From JAJVHZ01 sp041395385 (lineage in GTDB: Bacteria; Pseudomonadota; Gammaproteobacteria; JAJPIJ01), in the NCBI GenBank assembly GCA_041395385.1, contig JAWLAN010000006.1, forward strand, positions 124,001-188,000: a stretch of DNA of 64,000 nt. The letters are read 5' to 3'. Of the stretch, positions 1 to 8,115 are shown in pieces. The position numbers and the translations under genes are program-made. Under the pieces are notes generated by a model. The model did no database searches, was not told the origin of the DNA, and worked only from the letters and a program-made list of their open reading frames with translations. Every line of letters starts with the position of its first letter. The first letter of the stretch is position 1.

Positions 1-1
1 C

Positions 2-220
2 GGTCCGGCGGTCGCCGGCGACGGATATCTCGCCGAAGGGGCGCCGCTGCCGACCACCTGGCTGCACGCGCTCGACATCATGGCGAAGTCACAGTTCATC
101 GCCGAGTACCTGGGCGAGGGATTCCGCAAGGTGTTTACCGCGATCAAGCGCAAGGAGGCCGAGATCTTCCTGGGCGAGGTCACCGCGCTGGACTACGACT
201 GGTACCTGCGCGATGCGTGA
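2..220 (+). CDS. Glutamine synthetase family protein, C-terminal end (5' truncated by window)
   Basis: Only the last 72 residues are present; the gene starts before the window. The end of the protein has the pattern of the glutamine synthetase catalytic domain C-terminus: an alternating helix region (LHALDIMAKSQFIAEYLGE), a basic stretch (AIKRKEAEIF), and the terminal ALDYDWYL seen in the GlnA-like and gamma-glutamylputrescine synthetase (PuuA) branches. These enzymes ligate ammonium or an amine to glutamate using ATP. The metal and ATP sites lie outside the window, so the substrate cannot be decided. The downstream gene is convergent, so nothing to the right belongs to its operon. Confidence 0.75.
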   Translation, partial: GPAVAGDGYLAEGAPLPTTWLHALDIMAKSQFIAEYLGEGFRKVFTAIKRKEAEIFLGEVTALDYDWYLRDA

Positions 221-266
221 TGCGCCATTGCCCCGGCGCGGACGGCGCGCACTGGCGGGATGAACG

Positions 267-1028
267 CTACTCGCGCAGGATGCGGCGCTTCTTCAGGACA
301 CGCACGAGCACGGCCGCGGCGATGAGGACGGCGGCCGCGGCGAGCAGCCCGCCCGCTGCAACCCCGCTCCATGCGGAGCCATGCACGATCCGCTCGTAGG
401 CGACCAGCAGCAGGCACATGATCATCCAGGTGCAGGCGCTCGCGTAGTCCTTCATCAGCACCCGGCGCCAGTTGAACGCCATGCCCTGCATCGTCGCCCG
501 CAGTCCGCGCAGTCGCGGCCACCAGCGAGGCACGCGCGCGCAATAGGCGGCGTATTCCTCCCCGAAGCGGGCATAGAGGTAGGTCTCCTCGGCGGCGACG
601 ATCGCGAGGTACGCGGACAGGAAATACAGGCCGCCGATCAGATACACCCAGGGACTGTTGTGTATGAGGAACATGCCGGCAAGGATGAGCAGATTGCCGT
701 CATAGAGCGGATTGCGCGCGTGCGCGAAGAAGCCCTCGGTCACCAGTCGATCGGCGTGGACCTGCTTGTTAAGGCCGCCGCGCTTGATGTACGCGTAGCC
801 GATGACGGCGGCGCGCAGCGCCTGCCCGCCCATCGCCACGAGGAACCCCGCCAGATCGAGCCACAGGTCGCTGGCGAAGCTGCCGCCGGCCAGGCGCGGA
901 CGGAAGCCAAGGAACAGGGCCAGCATCACCAGCGGGAAGACGACGTTGCGGTACTTGAACAGCCAGTTGCCGTACCCGACGAACCACGGCCACGGTGAGC
1001 CGATGCGCGCGGGAGGGACGGTGGCCAT
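267..1028 (-). CDS. Isoprenylcysteine carboxyl methyltransferase (ICMT/PEMT)-like membrane protein
   Basis: The 253-residue protein has about five or six hydrophobic segments. It carries the hallmark of the ICMT/phospholipid methyltransferase fold: an ARNPLYDGNLL motif near residue 105 and a FGEEYAAYCARVPRWWP motif near residue 155, which form the SAM-binding C-terminal part of this family. Two more hydrophobic helices follow, making it longer than a minimal family member. The reaction is probably SAM-dependent methylation of a membrane lipid or thiol; the substrate is unknown. It is followed on the other strand by the glutamine synthetase end and preceded by cmoA on the same strand with a short gap, so the two could be co-transcribed. 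Confidence 0.7.
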   Translation of the reverse strand: MATVPPARIGSPWPWFVGYGNWLFKYRNVVFPLVMLALFLGFRPRLAGGSFASDLWLDLAGFLVAMGGQALRAAVIGYAYIKRGGLNKQVHADRLVTEGFFAHARNPLYDGNLLILAGMFLIHNSPWVYLIGGLYFLSAYLAIVAAEETYLYARFGEEYAAYCARVPRWWPRLRGLRATMQGMAFNWRRVLMKDYASACTWMIMCLLLVAYERIVHGSAWSGVAAGGLLAAAAVLIAAAVLVRVLKKRRILRE

Positions 1029-1056
1029 TCCTACTGAGATTCCGGCGTCGGGGCGG

Positions 1057-1857
1057 CTACTTGACCGCCACGAGCCCGGCGAAGTTGTACCAGCGGAAGA
1101 ATTCCTCGACGTACTTGAAGCCGACCGCGCGCAGCAACTCGCGGTTTTCCTCGGGGCGGTACGGAATTAGCACGTTTTCAAGAGCCTCGCGCTTCTGCGC
1201 GATCTCGGTCTCGGAATAGCCGTTGCGGCGTTTCATGTCGTAGTAGTAGCGGATGAACAGACGGTTGAGCAGGCTGTCGGACATCGTCTGCTTCTCCACC
1301 AGGATGAGGCAGCCCTGCTCCTGCAGTCCCTCGTACACGTGGCGCACGACACGCTCCCGGTAAAGCGGCCGGACGAATTGCAGGGTGAGGTTCATGACCA
1401 CGACCGAGGCGTTCTCGACCACGAATTCCTTGTTCAGGTCGGCCAGCCGCAGCTCGTAGGAGCGGCGCACGCCGTGCGCCTCGATCTTCTCGCGCGCCTT
1501 GTCCAGCATGTCAGCGGAGTTGTCCACGCCCACGAATCGCACTCCCTGGCTGACCACCGGGTCCAGATACAGCAGCGTCGTGGCGGTCGAACAGCCGAGG
1601 TCGTAGAGATTGGTCCCGTCGACGGCGAAATCGGCGGCGAGCTCGCCGGTCATTCGCTGCATCTCCTCGTAGAACGGCACGGAGCGGCTGACCATGTTGT
1701 CGAAGACGGCGGCCGTCCTCTGGTCGAACCGGAAATCTGAGGCGCCGGAGACCTCCGCGGAAAACAGCTGATCGCGGCCGTCATCGCGCACCGAGGAGGC
1801 CTTCAGTTCCTCGGCCTTCAACGGCGCCACCTTGCTGCTGTCGCGACCGACGCTCAT
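1057..1857 (-). CDS. cmoA: Carboxy-S-adenosyl-L-methionine synthase CmoA
   Basis: CmoA converts SAM and prephenate to carboxy-SAM, which CmoB uses to make the wobble nucleoside cmo5U34 in tRNA. The 266-residue protein has the class I methyltransferase motif YDLGCSTATTLLYLDP at about residue 83 and the acidic VGVDNSADML strand that binds SAM. The family-specific stretch KRRNGYSETEIAQKREALE contains the basic residue region that recognises the carboxyl group of carboxy-SAM. The ending FRWYNFAGLVAVK matches CmoA proteins. The N-terminus (about 30 residues before DQLFSAEV) is longer than in enterics. CmoB is not in the window. Confidence 0.88.
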   Translation of the reverse strand: MSVGRDSSKVAPLKAEELKASSVRDDGRDQLFSAEVSGASDFRFDQRTAAVFDNMVSRSVPFYEEMQRMTGELAADFAVDGTNLYDLGCSTATTLLYLDPVVSQGVRFVGVDNSADMLDKAREKIEAHGVRRSYELRLADLNKEFVVENASVVVMNLTLQFVRPLYRERVVRHVYEGLQEQGCLILVEKQTMSDSLLNRLFIRYYYDMKRRNGYSETEIAQKREALENVLIPYRPEENRELLRAVGFKYVEEFFRWYNFAGLVAVK

Positions 1858-2067
1858 GGGAGTTCCCGGAATGCTGACCTGATGCTCGTTGACTGCCTGC
1901 CGTGGGCCGAGAAGTCTAACACAGCCCCTGCCCTGCCCGGCGGCGTCCCGCGGCGGCGGGGCCGGGCGTACAGTCGGAGGCCGACTTTCTGCTATCCTAG
2001 CCGCTGCTTCGGCAACCCGAAAATGCGGCGCAATAGGGGCCCCGCGGCACAGCCAAGACGATCGGTC

Positions 2068-2967
2068 ATGACCTCCAAGAACAGCGTACTTGCCGTCCTA
2101 TTCGCCGACATCAGCGGCAGCACGCGCATCTTCGAGACGCTGGGGGACGAGGCCGCGCGCCAAAAGATCGCCAAGTGCCTGAGCCTGCTGGGCGAGGTCG
2201 TCGCGGCCCACAAGGGCACGCTCATCAAGACCATCGGCGATGAGATCATGTGCACCTTTCCCACGGCGGACGAGGCCGTCCTGGCGGCCTGCGAGATGCA
2301 GTCTTCCGTCGAGGAGGCGGCGACGGAGTACACGGCATCCGGCCCGCTGACGCTGCGGGTGCGCGTAGGCCTGCACTACGGCCCGGTCATGCTCGAGAAC
2401 GACGACGTCTTCGGCGACACGGTCAACGTCGCCGCCCGCATGGCCTCGCTGGCCAAGGCCGGGCAGATCATCACCACCCAGCAGACCGTCGACGTCCTCT
2501 CCCCGCAGCAGCGCCCGAATGCCCGCCTGGTCGATCGCGCCCCGGTGAAGGGCAAGAAGGACAGCATCGACATTTGCGAGGTACTCTGGCAGCAGGAGGA
2601 CGTGACACGCTTCGCCGCCAGCACGCTGATCGCGAGCCCCGGCGAATTTCAGATGCACCTGGTGTACCGCGACCGTACCGTCTCGGTGAACACGGATCGC
2701 AGCTCGGTGGTGCTCGGGCGCAGCGTCAATGCCGACCTCGCGGTGGAGGAAACGCTGGCGTCGCGCCAGCATGCGAAGATCGAATACCGGCGCGGCAAGT
2801 TCTACCTCATAGACCAGAGCACCAACGGCACCTACGTGCGCACCGACGACGGCGTGGAGTCCTTCGTACGCCGCGAGGAGGCACCCATCGCCGGCTCCGG
2901 CGTCATCAGCCTCGGCAAGCCGTTCAAGCAGAACCCCTCGGAGATCGTGCGCTTCCGCGCTGAGTGA
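2068..2967 (+). CDS. Class III adenylate/guanylate cyclase with C-terminal FHA domain
   Basis: The 299-residue soluble protein has a cyclase homology domain (about 5-165) and an FHA domain (about 205-295). All catalytic positions of class III cyclases appear intact: metal-binding Asp14 (FADISGST) and Asp58 (KTIGDE), substrate-selecting Lys54 and Asp117, and transition-state Asn120 and Arg124 (FGDTVNVAARM). The Lys/Asp pair favours ATP and hence cAMP. The FHA domain has the GR, SRQH and STNGTYV signatures needed to bind phosphothreonine. The ATG at 2068 sits directly before the catalytic domain; the open frame continues upstream but shows no domain. The PP2C gene follows with a 4-base overlap, which implies coupled translation and reversible phospho-control. 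Confidence 0.88.
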   Translation: MTSKNSVLAVLFADISGSTRIFETLGDEAARQKIAKCLSLLGEVVAAHKGTLIKTIGDEIMCTFPTADEAVLAACEMQSSVEEAATEYTASGPLTLRVRVGLHYGPVMLENDDVFGDTVNVAARMASLAKAGQIITTQQTVDVLSPQQRPNARLVDRAPVKGKKDSIDICEVLWQQEDVTRFAASTLIASPGEFQMHLVYRDRTVSVNTDRSSVVLGRSVNADLAVEETLASRQHAKIEYRRGKFYLIDQSTNGTYVRTDDGVESFVRREEAPIAGSGVISLGKPFKQNPSEIVRFRAE

Positions 2968-3740
2968 CCGCAACAGGGCCAGACCGCCACATGATTCCCG
3001 ACCAGCCGCTCAGTTGGACGTCCGCCGTGCGCACCCACGTCGGCATGGTTCGCCGCATCAACGAGGATTCGGTGCTCGAAAGGAAGGATGCCGGGCTCTG
3101 GGTAATCGCCGACGGGATGGGGGGGCACGCCGCCGGCGACGTCGCGAGCCAGCTCATCGTCGATGCGCTCAGCCGCGTGGAACCCGCCGACACATTGAGC
3201 ACCTACGTCGATCGGCTGGAGGACGCGCTGTTGTCCGTGAATTCGCGGCTGGTGACGATGTCGGCGCAGACGCAGCAGACCAGCGGCAGCACGGTGGTGG
3301 CCATGCTCGCGTTCCGCGGCCTGTGCCTGGTCATGTGGGCCGGCGACAGCCGTTGCTATCGGCTGCGCAATGGGGAATTGCAGCAGCTCACCAGCGACCA
3401 TTCGCACATCGAGATGTACGTGGAGCAGGGCCTCATCACCCGTGACGAGGCGGCGATGCATCCGGCGGGCAATCTCATCACCCGCGCGGTCGGCGCTGCG
3501 CCGGAGTTGTGCCTGGAGATGGACGTGACCGAGATGGCCGATGGGGACCGTTACCTCCTCACCTCGGACGGGCTCGACAAGCACCTGCTGCAGCAGGAGA
3601 TCGCGCAGGCGCTGGCCGGCGGCACGCCGGATGAGGTTGCACAGCGCCTCATCGACATGACGCTGGCCCGTGGCGCCACCGACAACGTCTCCGTGGCGGT
3701 CGTCGACGTCCTGCGCATGCCCGCAGCGGCCCGCCACTGA
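2964..3740 (+). CDS. PP2C-family protein serine/threonine phosphatase
   Basis: This is a Stp1/PrpC-type phosphatase of about 250 residues that removes phosphate from Ser/Thr with two Mn/Mg ions. Seen motifs are RRINEDS near the N-terminus, the metal-binding ADGMGGH, the WAGDSR strand, LLTSDGLD and the C-terminal ATDNVSVAVV, so all metal ligands are present. The GTG at 2964 overlaps the cyclase stop codon (GTGA); an ATG at 2991 is an equally possible start, and neither has a strong ribosome binding site. Pairing with a phosphothreonine-reading FHA cyclase suggests it resets that signal. No trans-membrane segment is visible, so it is cytosolic. Confidence 0.9.
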   Translation: MTATGPDRHMIPDQPLSWTSAVRTHVGMVRRINEDSVLERKDAGLWVIADGMGGHAAGDVASQLIVDALSRVEPADTLSTYVDRLEDALLSVNSRLVTMSAQTQQTSGSTVVAMLAFRGLCLVMWAGDSRCYRLRNGELQQLTSDHSHIEMYVEQGLITRDEAAMHPAGNLITRAVGAAPELCLEMDVTEMADGDRYLLTSDGLDKHLLQQEIAQALAGGTPDEVAQRLIDMTLARGATDNVSVAVVDVLRMPAAARH

Positions 3741-4032
3741 AGCTCCGTCCCGCACGCTGAATCCGCCCGATTTGGCCTCTTTCTCCGACGCACTGCAAGC
3801 GCTGGCGCAGAGACTGCTGAAGGCCGGGGTCCGCCACAGGCATCCCGGCGTGGCGCGGCACGCGTCGGCCGATGCTGCAGCGCGGCCTGCCGCACTCGGG
3901 GCGCAGGCATGAGCCGCATCCCGCGCCGTATGCCGGCTGCGTGATGCGCAGTGCCCGCTGTTACTGTAAATTGGTAGCTTTAGCGCCCATCGCGGACTGA
4001 CGCACATCGCGTTCCCATCAAGAAGAATCGCC

Positions 4033-4356
4033 GTGACCAACGAGACGACACCGTCCGCCACCAACCTGCGCCAGCTCTCGCGCGACTACTCCGACGGCAA
4101 GATCACGCTGGAAGAGTACCGCAACGCCCGGGGACGGCTGCTCGACGACATCGCCCGTGGCGCAACGCCGCTATACCCCTATCAGCCGCCGCTGCCGTCG
4201 CTGGCCGCCCAGGTGGCGGCCAGGGCCGAGGCCGATCTGTCCGCAACCGAACCCACGCTGAGGCTCGGCAAGCCGTCGCGGCTGCGCGGAATGTGGGTGG
4301 TTATCGTGATCATCGCCATGCTCATCGTCGCGGTGCTCGCCGGCATCCTGCGCTGA
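4033..4356 (+). CDS. Small single-span membrane protein with SHOCT-like N-terminus
   Basis: This is a 107-residue protein of unknown function. Residues about 8-35 (LRQLSRDYSDGKITLEEYRN) resemble the short SHOCT-type amphipathic motif in which a helix is followed by G-x-I-T-xx-E-Y/F. A proline-rich linker follows, and the C-terminus is a single hydrophobic helix (MWVVIVIIAMLIVAVLAGIL), so it is probably tail-anchored with the N-terminus in the cytosol. It starts with GTG preceded by AGAAG. Its TGA overlaps the ATG of the EAL gene by one base (TGATG), indicating translational coupling and a likely shared role. Confidence 0.65.
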   Translation: MTNETTPSATNLRQLSRDYSDGKITLEEYRNARGRLLDDIARGATPLYPYQPPLPSLAAQVAARAEADLSATEPTLRLGKPSRLRGMWVVIVIIAMLIVAVLAGILR

Positions 4357-5009
4357 TGGCCGGCGAAGTAACGGTTGGCCGACAGCCGATCTTCAACCGC
4401 GAGCTCAGGCTGGTCGCCTACGAACTACTGTTCCGCCAGGATTCCCGCGCGCCGAGCGCCGACGTCCGCGACGGCGATGTCGCCACCACGCGCGTCATCG
4501 AGAACACGCTGTACGAGATCGGATTCCGCAACCTCGTCGGCGACAAGCCCGCCTTCATCAACCTGACGCGCAGCTTCCTGGTCAGCGCCACGCAGCTTCG
4601 ACTGCGCAAGGACGAGGTAGTCCTGGAGATCCTCGAGGACGTCGACGTCGACGATGCGCTGCTCGGCCGGCTGCGCGAACTCTCGGCGGCGGGCTATACG
4701 ATCGCGCTCGACGATTTCATCTATGACCCCCGCCACGCGGCCCTCATCGACCTCGCCGACATCGTCAAGGTCGATTTGAGCCTGGTGCCGCGCGCCGAGC
4801 TCGCCGAACACGTGCAGAACCTGCGCAGCCACCGGGTGAAGCTGCTCGCCGAGAAGATCGAGACGCGCGAGCAGCTCGAACACTGCCGCGGGCTCGGCTT
4901 CGATCTCTACCAAGGCTACCTGCTCGCCGCGCCGGACATCGTCACCCTCGGCACCGCGAGGCCGGAATTCGGCGGCGAACCCGACCCCGGGGCACGGCGC
5001 CGAAGGTAG
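4356..5009 (+). CDS. Orphan EAL-like domain protein (YuxH/CdgJ type, HDOD domain absent)
   Basis: The 217-residue protein begins VGRQPIFNRELRLVAYELLFR, the typical start of the EAL half of EAL-HDOD proteins such as YuxH and CdgJ. The catalytic EAL signature is replaced by ELL. The strand motifs IALDDF, DIVKVDLSLV, LLAEKIET and the GFDLYQGYLLA signature are recognisable, but several metal ligands of active c-di-GMP phosphodiesterases are missing, so enzymatic activity is unlikely. Family members normally run on for about 200 residues as an HDOD domain. Here the protein ends in an arginine-rich tail and ubiG begins 42 bases later, so the HDOD half is absent. It likely acts by protein-protein contact. 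Confidence 0.75.
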   Translation: MAGEVTVGRQPIFNRELRLVAYELLFRQDSRAPSADVRDGDVATTRVIENTLYEIGFRNLVGDKPAFINLTRSFLVSATQLRLRKDEVVLEILEDVDVDDALLGRLRELSAAGYTIALDDFIYDPRHAALIDLADIVKVDLSLVPRAELAEHVQNLRSHRVKLLAEKIETREQLEHCRGLGFDLYQGYLLAAPDIVTLGTARPEFGGEPDPGARRRR

Positions 5010-5051
5010 AATGCCTGCAGACGCGATCCGCGTGCGGACGGAGAACGGAAG

Positions 5052-5759
5052 GTGGCGGCGACCAACATCGACCAGGACGAGGTAGGCAAGTTCGACCGGG
5101 TCGCCACGCGCTGGTGGGACGCTGACGGTCCGTTCCGGCCGCTGCACGATCTGAACCCGGTGCGCCTGGCATTCATCGAGCGGTGCTCGGCCCTGGCCGG
5201 CCGGCACGTCATCGACGTGGGTTGCGGCGGCGGATTGCTCGCCGAGGCGATGGTCCGCGCGGGTGCGCGGGTCACCGGCATCGACGCCTCGGCCGCCGCC
5301 ATCGACATCGCGACGCTGCACGCGCAGCAGGCCGGTTTGAGCATCGAGTACCGCTGCGCGAGCGCCGAGCAGGCCGCCGAGAACCTGGCCGGCAGCGGCG
5401 ACGTCGTAACCTGCATGGAACTGCTGGAACACGTGCCCGATCCGCCCGCGCTGCTGCGCGCCATCGCGAACCTTCTCAAACCCGGCGGCAGCGCGATACT
5501 CTCGACCATCAACCGCACCGCCGCGGCCTACGCGCTCGGGGTGATCGCGGCCGAATACCTGATGAGCATCCTGCCCCGCGGAACGCACGACTATCGCCGC
5601 TTCATCCGGCCCTCGGAGCTCGGGAAATGGGCTCGACAGGCCGGCCTGGAGGTCGCGGCGGTCAGCGGCATGGCCTACAACCCGCTCACGCGCTCGGCGC
5701 GCCTGACGGCGTCGGTGTCGATCAACTTTCTGATGCACTGCCGCCGCCCCGCCGACTGA
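5052..5759 (+). CDS. ubiG: Ubiquinone biosynthesis O-methyltransferase UbiG
   Basis: UbiG carries out both O-methylations of the ubiquinone ring using SAM. The 235-residue protein opens with the family signature (DEVGKFDRVATRWWD, then FRPLHDLNPVRLAFIE). It has the SAM motif VIDVGCGGGLLAEAMVRAGA at about residue 52, the CMELLEHVPDP motif, and the NRTAAAYALGVIAAEY membrane-contact insertion used by UbiG. The GTG start at 5052 has a good GGAAGG-like ribosome binding site directly upstream. A TAGAAT hexamer at 5007-5012, overlapping the previous stop codon, is a possible -10 element. mupP follows after one base. Confidence 0.94.
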   Translation: MAATNIDQDEVGKFDRVATRWWDADGPFRPLHDLNPVRLAFIERCSALAGRHVIDVGCGGGLLAEAMVRAGARVTGIDASAAAIDIATLHAQQAGLSIEYRCASAEQAAENLAGSGDVVTCMELLEHVPDPPALLRAIANLLKPGGSAILSTINRTAAAYALGVIAAEYLMSILPRGTHDYRRFIRPSELGKWARQAGLEVAAVSGMAYNPLTRSARLTASVSINFLMHCRRPAD

Positions 5760-5760
5760 C

Positions 5761-6423
5761 ATGCATCGACGCTACTCGAGCGTGCTGTTCGACCTCGACG
5801 GCACGCTGCTCGACACCGCTCCGGACCTCGCCTATGCACTGAACCGCGTGCGCGCCGAGGAGGGGCTCGATGCGATGCCCTACGAACGTATCCGGCCGCA
5901 GGTCTCCAACGGCGCGCGGGCGCTGGTGCTGCTCGGCTTCGGCGGCGACGAACGTCACCCGCGCTTCGAGGTGCGCCGGCAGCGTCTGCTCGCCGTGTAC
6001 CGCGACAACCTGTGTCGCGAGACGCGACTTTTCGCGGGCATGGAACTGGTGCTGTCCGCCATCGAGCGCAGCGGCGGGCGCTGGGGCGTGGTCACCAACA
6101 AACCTGGCTGGCTGACCGAACCGCTGCTCGACACGCTCGGGCTGCTCGACCGGGCCGCATGCGTCGTCAGCGGCGACACCGTCGCGCGCCGCAAGCCGCA
6201 TCCGGATCCGCTGCTGCACGCGGCGCAGCTGGCCGCCGCCGCGCCGGCGGATTGCGTCTACGTCGGGGATGCGCGGCGCGATGTCGAGGCGGCGCGCGCC
6301 GCGGGCATGGGCATGCTCGCAGCCGCATTCGGTTATGTCGATGCCTCGGAGGATCCCGCGCACTGGGGCGCCGACGCGGTCATCGCCTCGCCGACGGAGA
6401 TCCTGGAGTGGATTGAGGCCTGA
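5761..6423 (+). CDS. mupP: HAD-superfamily phosphatase, N-acetylmuramic acid 6-phosphate phosphatase MupP (Gph-like)
   Basis: The 220-residue protein is a HAD hydrolase of the phosphoglycolate phosphatase (Gph) group. It has the nucleophile motif FDLDGTLLDTAPD at residues about 10-22, the VVTNKPG motif II Thr, Lys in RRKPHPDP, and the acidic motif VYVGDARRDVEAA. In Pseudomonas the gene directly after ubiG is mupP, whose product dephosphorylates MurNAc-6-P in the peptidoglycan recycling route to UDP-MurNAc. The same ubiG-adjacent position supports MupP over Gph here. Sequence alone cannot exclude phosphoglycolate as substrate. Confidence 0.8.
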   Translation: MHRRYSSVLFDLDGTLLDTAPDLAYALNRVRAEEGLDAMPYERIRPQVSNGARALVLLGFGGDERHPRFEVRRQRLLAVYRDNLCRETRLFAGMELVLSAIERSGGRWGVVTNKPGWLTEPLLDTLGLLDRAACVVSGDTVARRKPHPDPLLHAAQLAAAAPADCVYVGDARRDVEAARAAGMGMLAAAFGYVDASEDPAHWGADAVIASPTEILEWIEA

Positions 6424-6428
6424 GTGCG

Positions 6429-7292
6429 ATGGACCGCGCTCTGGCCATCGCCGAGTGCCGCCGACGGGTCGCGCGCGCCGGATCCGATCTCTATTACGCC
6501 ACGATGTTTCTTCCCGAGGAGGAGAAGTCGCGCCTCATCAGTCTGCATGCGCTGGCGGCGGAGCTGGACGCCATACCTCGCGCGGCCACCGACCCGGGCG
6601 TGGCCCGGATCAAGCTCGCATGGTGGCGCGAGGAGATCGCGCGGCTGGCCGGCGGACGGCCGCAGCACCCGATCGCGCTTGCCCTCGCCGCGAGCGGCGC
6701 GAGCGATCGCATCGAGGCGAAGAGCATGCTCGCCATGGCGGCCGCCTGCGAGACGTGGCTGGATCGTCCGCGGCTGTCGGACATGGCTGCGGTGTTCGAG
6801 GCTCACGCGCAGTTCGAAGGGCTGCTGTGGCGGGAATCGGCGCGTACGCTCGGTGTGGACGAGGCCGCCGCGCTGGACTGCGCGTGCAGGCTGGGCAGCG
6901 TCGTCGGCGTCATCCACACGATGCAAGGGCTCGGCGGGATCCTGCCGCGGGGCGCCGCGCGCCTGCCCGAGGATCTGCTGCGGGCACGGGGATTGGACGC
7001 CGAGGCGATACGGCGCGGCGCGCACGACGAGGCGATCGCGGCCGTCGCCACGGACATGGCCGCCGCCGTCCGCGCCGCCATGAGCGAGGCGCTTGCTGCG
7101 CTTCAGACTCCGCGGCGCGACCGGCTGCTGCCCTTGCTGATCCTGGCGGACGTCGCCGGAAAGACCCTGGAGGAGTTGCAGGCAGAAGGCTTCCGTCTGC
7201 TCGAACGGCGCGTTGCGCTGACACCGCTTCGCAAACTGTGGACCGCGGTCGCCACGCGACGCCGCGAGCGGCGCCTGGGCCATCGCGGCTGA
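6429..7292 (+). CDS. Squalene/phytoene synthase-like protein lacking the canonical Asp-rich motifs
   Basis: The 287-residue all-helical protein belongs to the squalene/phytoene synthase superfamily, in the branch that includes the mitochondrial assembly factor NDUFAF6. Seen are the N-terminal YYATMFLPEEEKSRLISLHALAAE-like region (about 22-45) and LAWWREEIARLAGG (about 60-73). The second helix pair is LGSVVGVIHTMQGLGGILP. The DxxxD diphosphate-binding motifs of true prenyl synthases are absent, so head-to-head prenyl condensation is doubtful. It follows mupP closely and is probably co-transcribed with ubiG-mupP. Its role is unknown; a respiratory assembly role is possible by family analogy. 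Confidence 0.65.
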   Translation: MDRALAIAECRRRVARAGSDLYYATMFLPEEEKSRLISLHALAAELDAIPRAATDPGVARIKLAWWREEIARLAGGRPQHPIALALAASGASDRIEAKSMLAMAAACETWLDRPRLSDMAAVFEAHAQFEGLLWRESARTLGVDEAAALDCACRLGSVVGVIHTMQGLGGILPRGAARLPEDLLRARGLDAEAIRRGAHDEAIAAVATDMAAAVRAAMSEALAALQTPRRDRLLPLLILADVAGKTLEELQAEGFRLLERRVALTPLRKLWTAVATRRRERRLGHRG

Positions 7293-7352
7293 ATAGCAGA
7301 GATACCGTCTGCCCTGGTCAAGGCTTTTTGGTGACCATTGCCGGATCGAAGG

Positions 7353-7530
7353 CGGAAATGCCGATCACGTCCCAGTCGCCGTTCCGGTCGCTGGACCGTC
7401 GCGCCTTGATTTCGAGCGTAGTCCGGAACGCAGCTCGACATCACGGTAGCGCGCGGGACGCGATGTCCCGCGAGCGGTAGGCGGACCTGCGACCGGAATG
7501 GCGCGCGCCGGCTCGGAATTCCGCTGCTAT
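7353..7530. repeat. Dispersed intergenic repeat, copy and half-copy
   Basis: The stretch 7484-7530, read on the minus strand, matches 57405-57452 on the plus strand over about 48 bases with only a few differences; the shared core is CGGCGCGCGCCATTCCGGTC. A second block at 7353-7378 (core ATGCCGATCACGTC) is the inverted match of 57454-57470. Both main copies lie at the 3' end of a gene, and here the repeat contains the stop codon of the YgfX-like gene. A TAGCAGAG tract also follows the stop codon at 7292. Only these copies are visible in the window. No open frame or transposase is associated. Confidence 0.55.
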
Positions 7531-8054
7531 TTGGGGCGCGCCCGCCCGCGAGGCCGGGTTAGCGGTCTGGCACCGGCAACGCCGCCCGCGGCGTCATCGG
7601 CGCCGGCCGATTGCGTGCGCGCGGGCTGGCGCAGGCGAACGCGCAGCCTGCGGAACGGCTCCGCATCGACGTTGTCCGGCAGCAGCAGGATGTCGTGCCG
7701 ACGCCCGCTCGCGCCCCGCACGCCGAAGACGGTCAGCCACGGTTCGGCCAGGCTCACGTAGCGCAAGACGGCAGGCTCCCCGCCCGCTTCGGTCAGCACA
7801 TCGAAACCGCCATCGGCACGCAGCACCAGCTCGCGCACGCGGCGCCGGCTCATGCCGAAGTGACGGATAAGGCTGACGGCGCCGCTCGTCAGCAGGACCA
7901 TCGCCAGCCCCGCGCCCGCCCACCCGGGTCCACTCACCAGCAGCAGTGCCGCGGCCGCCCCGCCGTGGGCCACGAGCAGCGCGGCCAGCAGCGTCCGCGA
8001 GCGGCCGATGCGTATCCTCACGACGCCGGAATTGGAGTGATGGGCGACCTGCAC
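7527..8054 (-). CDS. YgfX/CptA-like membrane protein
   Basis: This is a protein of about 175 residues with two adjacent N-terminal hydrophobic helices (about 20-60), followed by a soluble beta-rich part ending RRHDILLLPDNVDAEPFRRLRVRLRQ. That layout and the LLPD...FRRLRVRLR ending are typical of YgfX (CptA) proteins. YgfX is usually encoded beside sdhE (YgfY) and was described in E. coli as a membrane-associated toxin-like partner affecting MreB and FtsZ. Here sdhE lies 16 kb away and this gene sits 61 bases after pgaD on the same strand. Start codon is uncertain: GTG at 8054 or GTG at 8021. Confidence 0.65.
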   Translation of the reverse strand: MQVAHHSNSGVVRIRIGRSRTLLAALLVAHGGAAAALLLVSGPGWAGAGLAMVLLTSGAVSLIRHFGMSRRRVRELVLRADGGFDVLTEAGGEPAVLRYVSLAEPWLTVFGVRGASGRRHDILLLPDNVDAEPFRRLRVRLRQPARTQSAGADDAAGGVAGARPLTRPRGRARPK

Positions 8055-8115
8055 GAGTCCGTTCCAGTGCACAGCTCCGTCTGCGGACCGGCAGTCTATA
8101 GCGCGGCGCCGCGCG

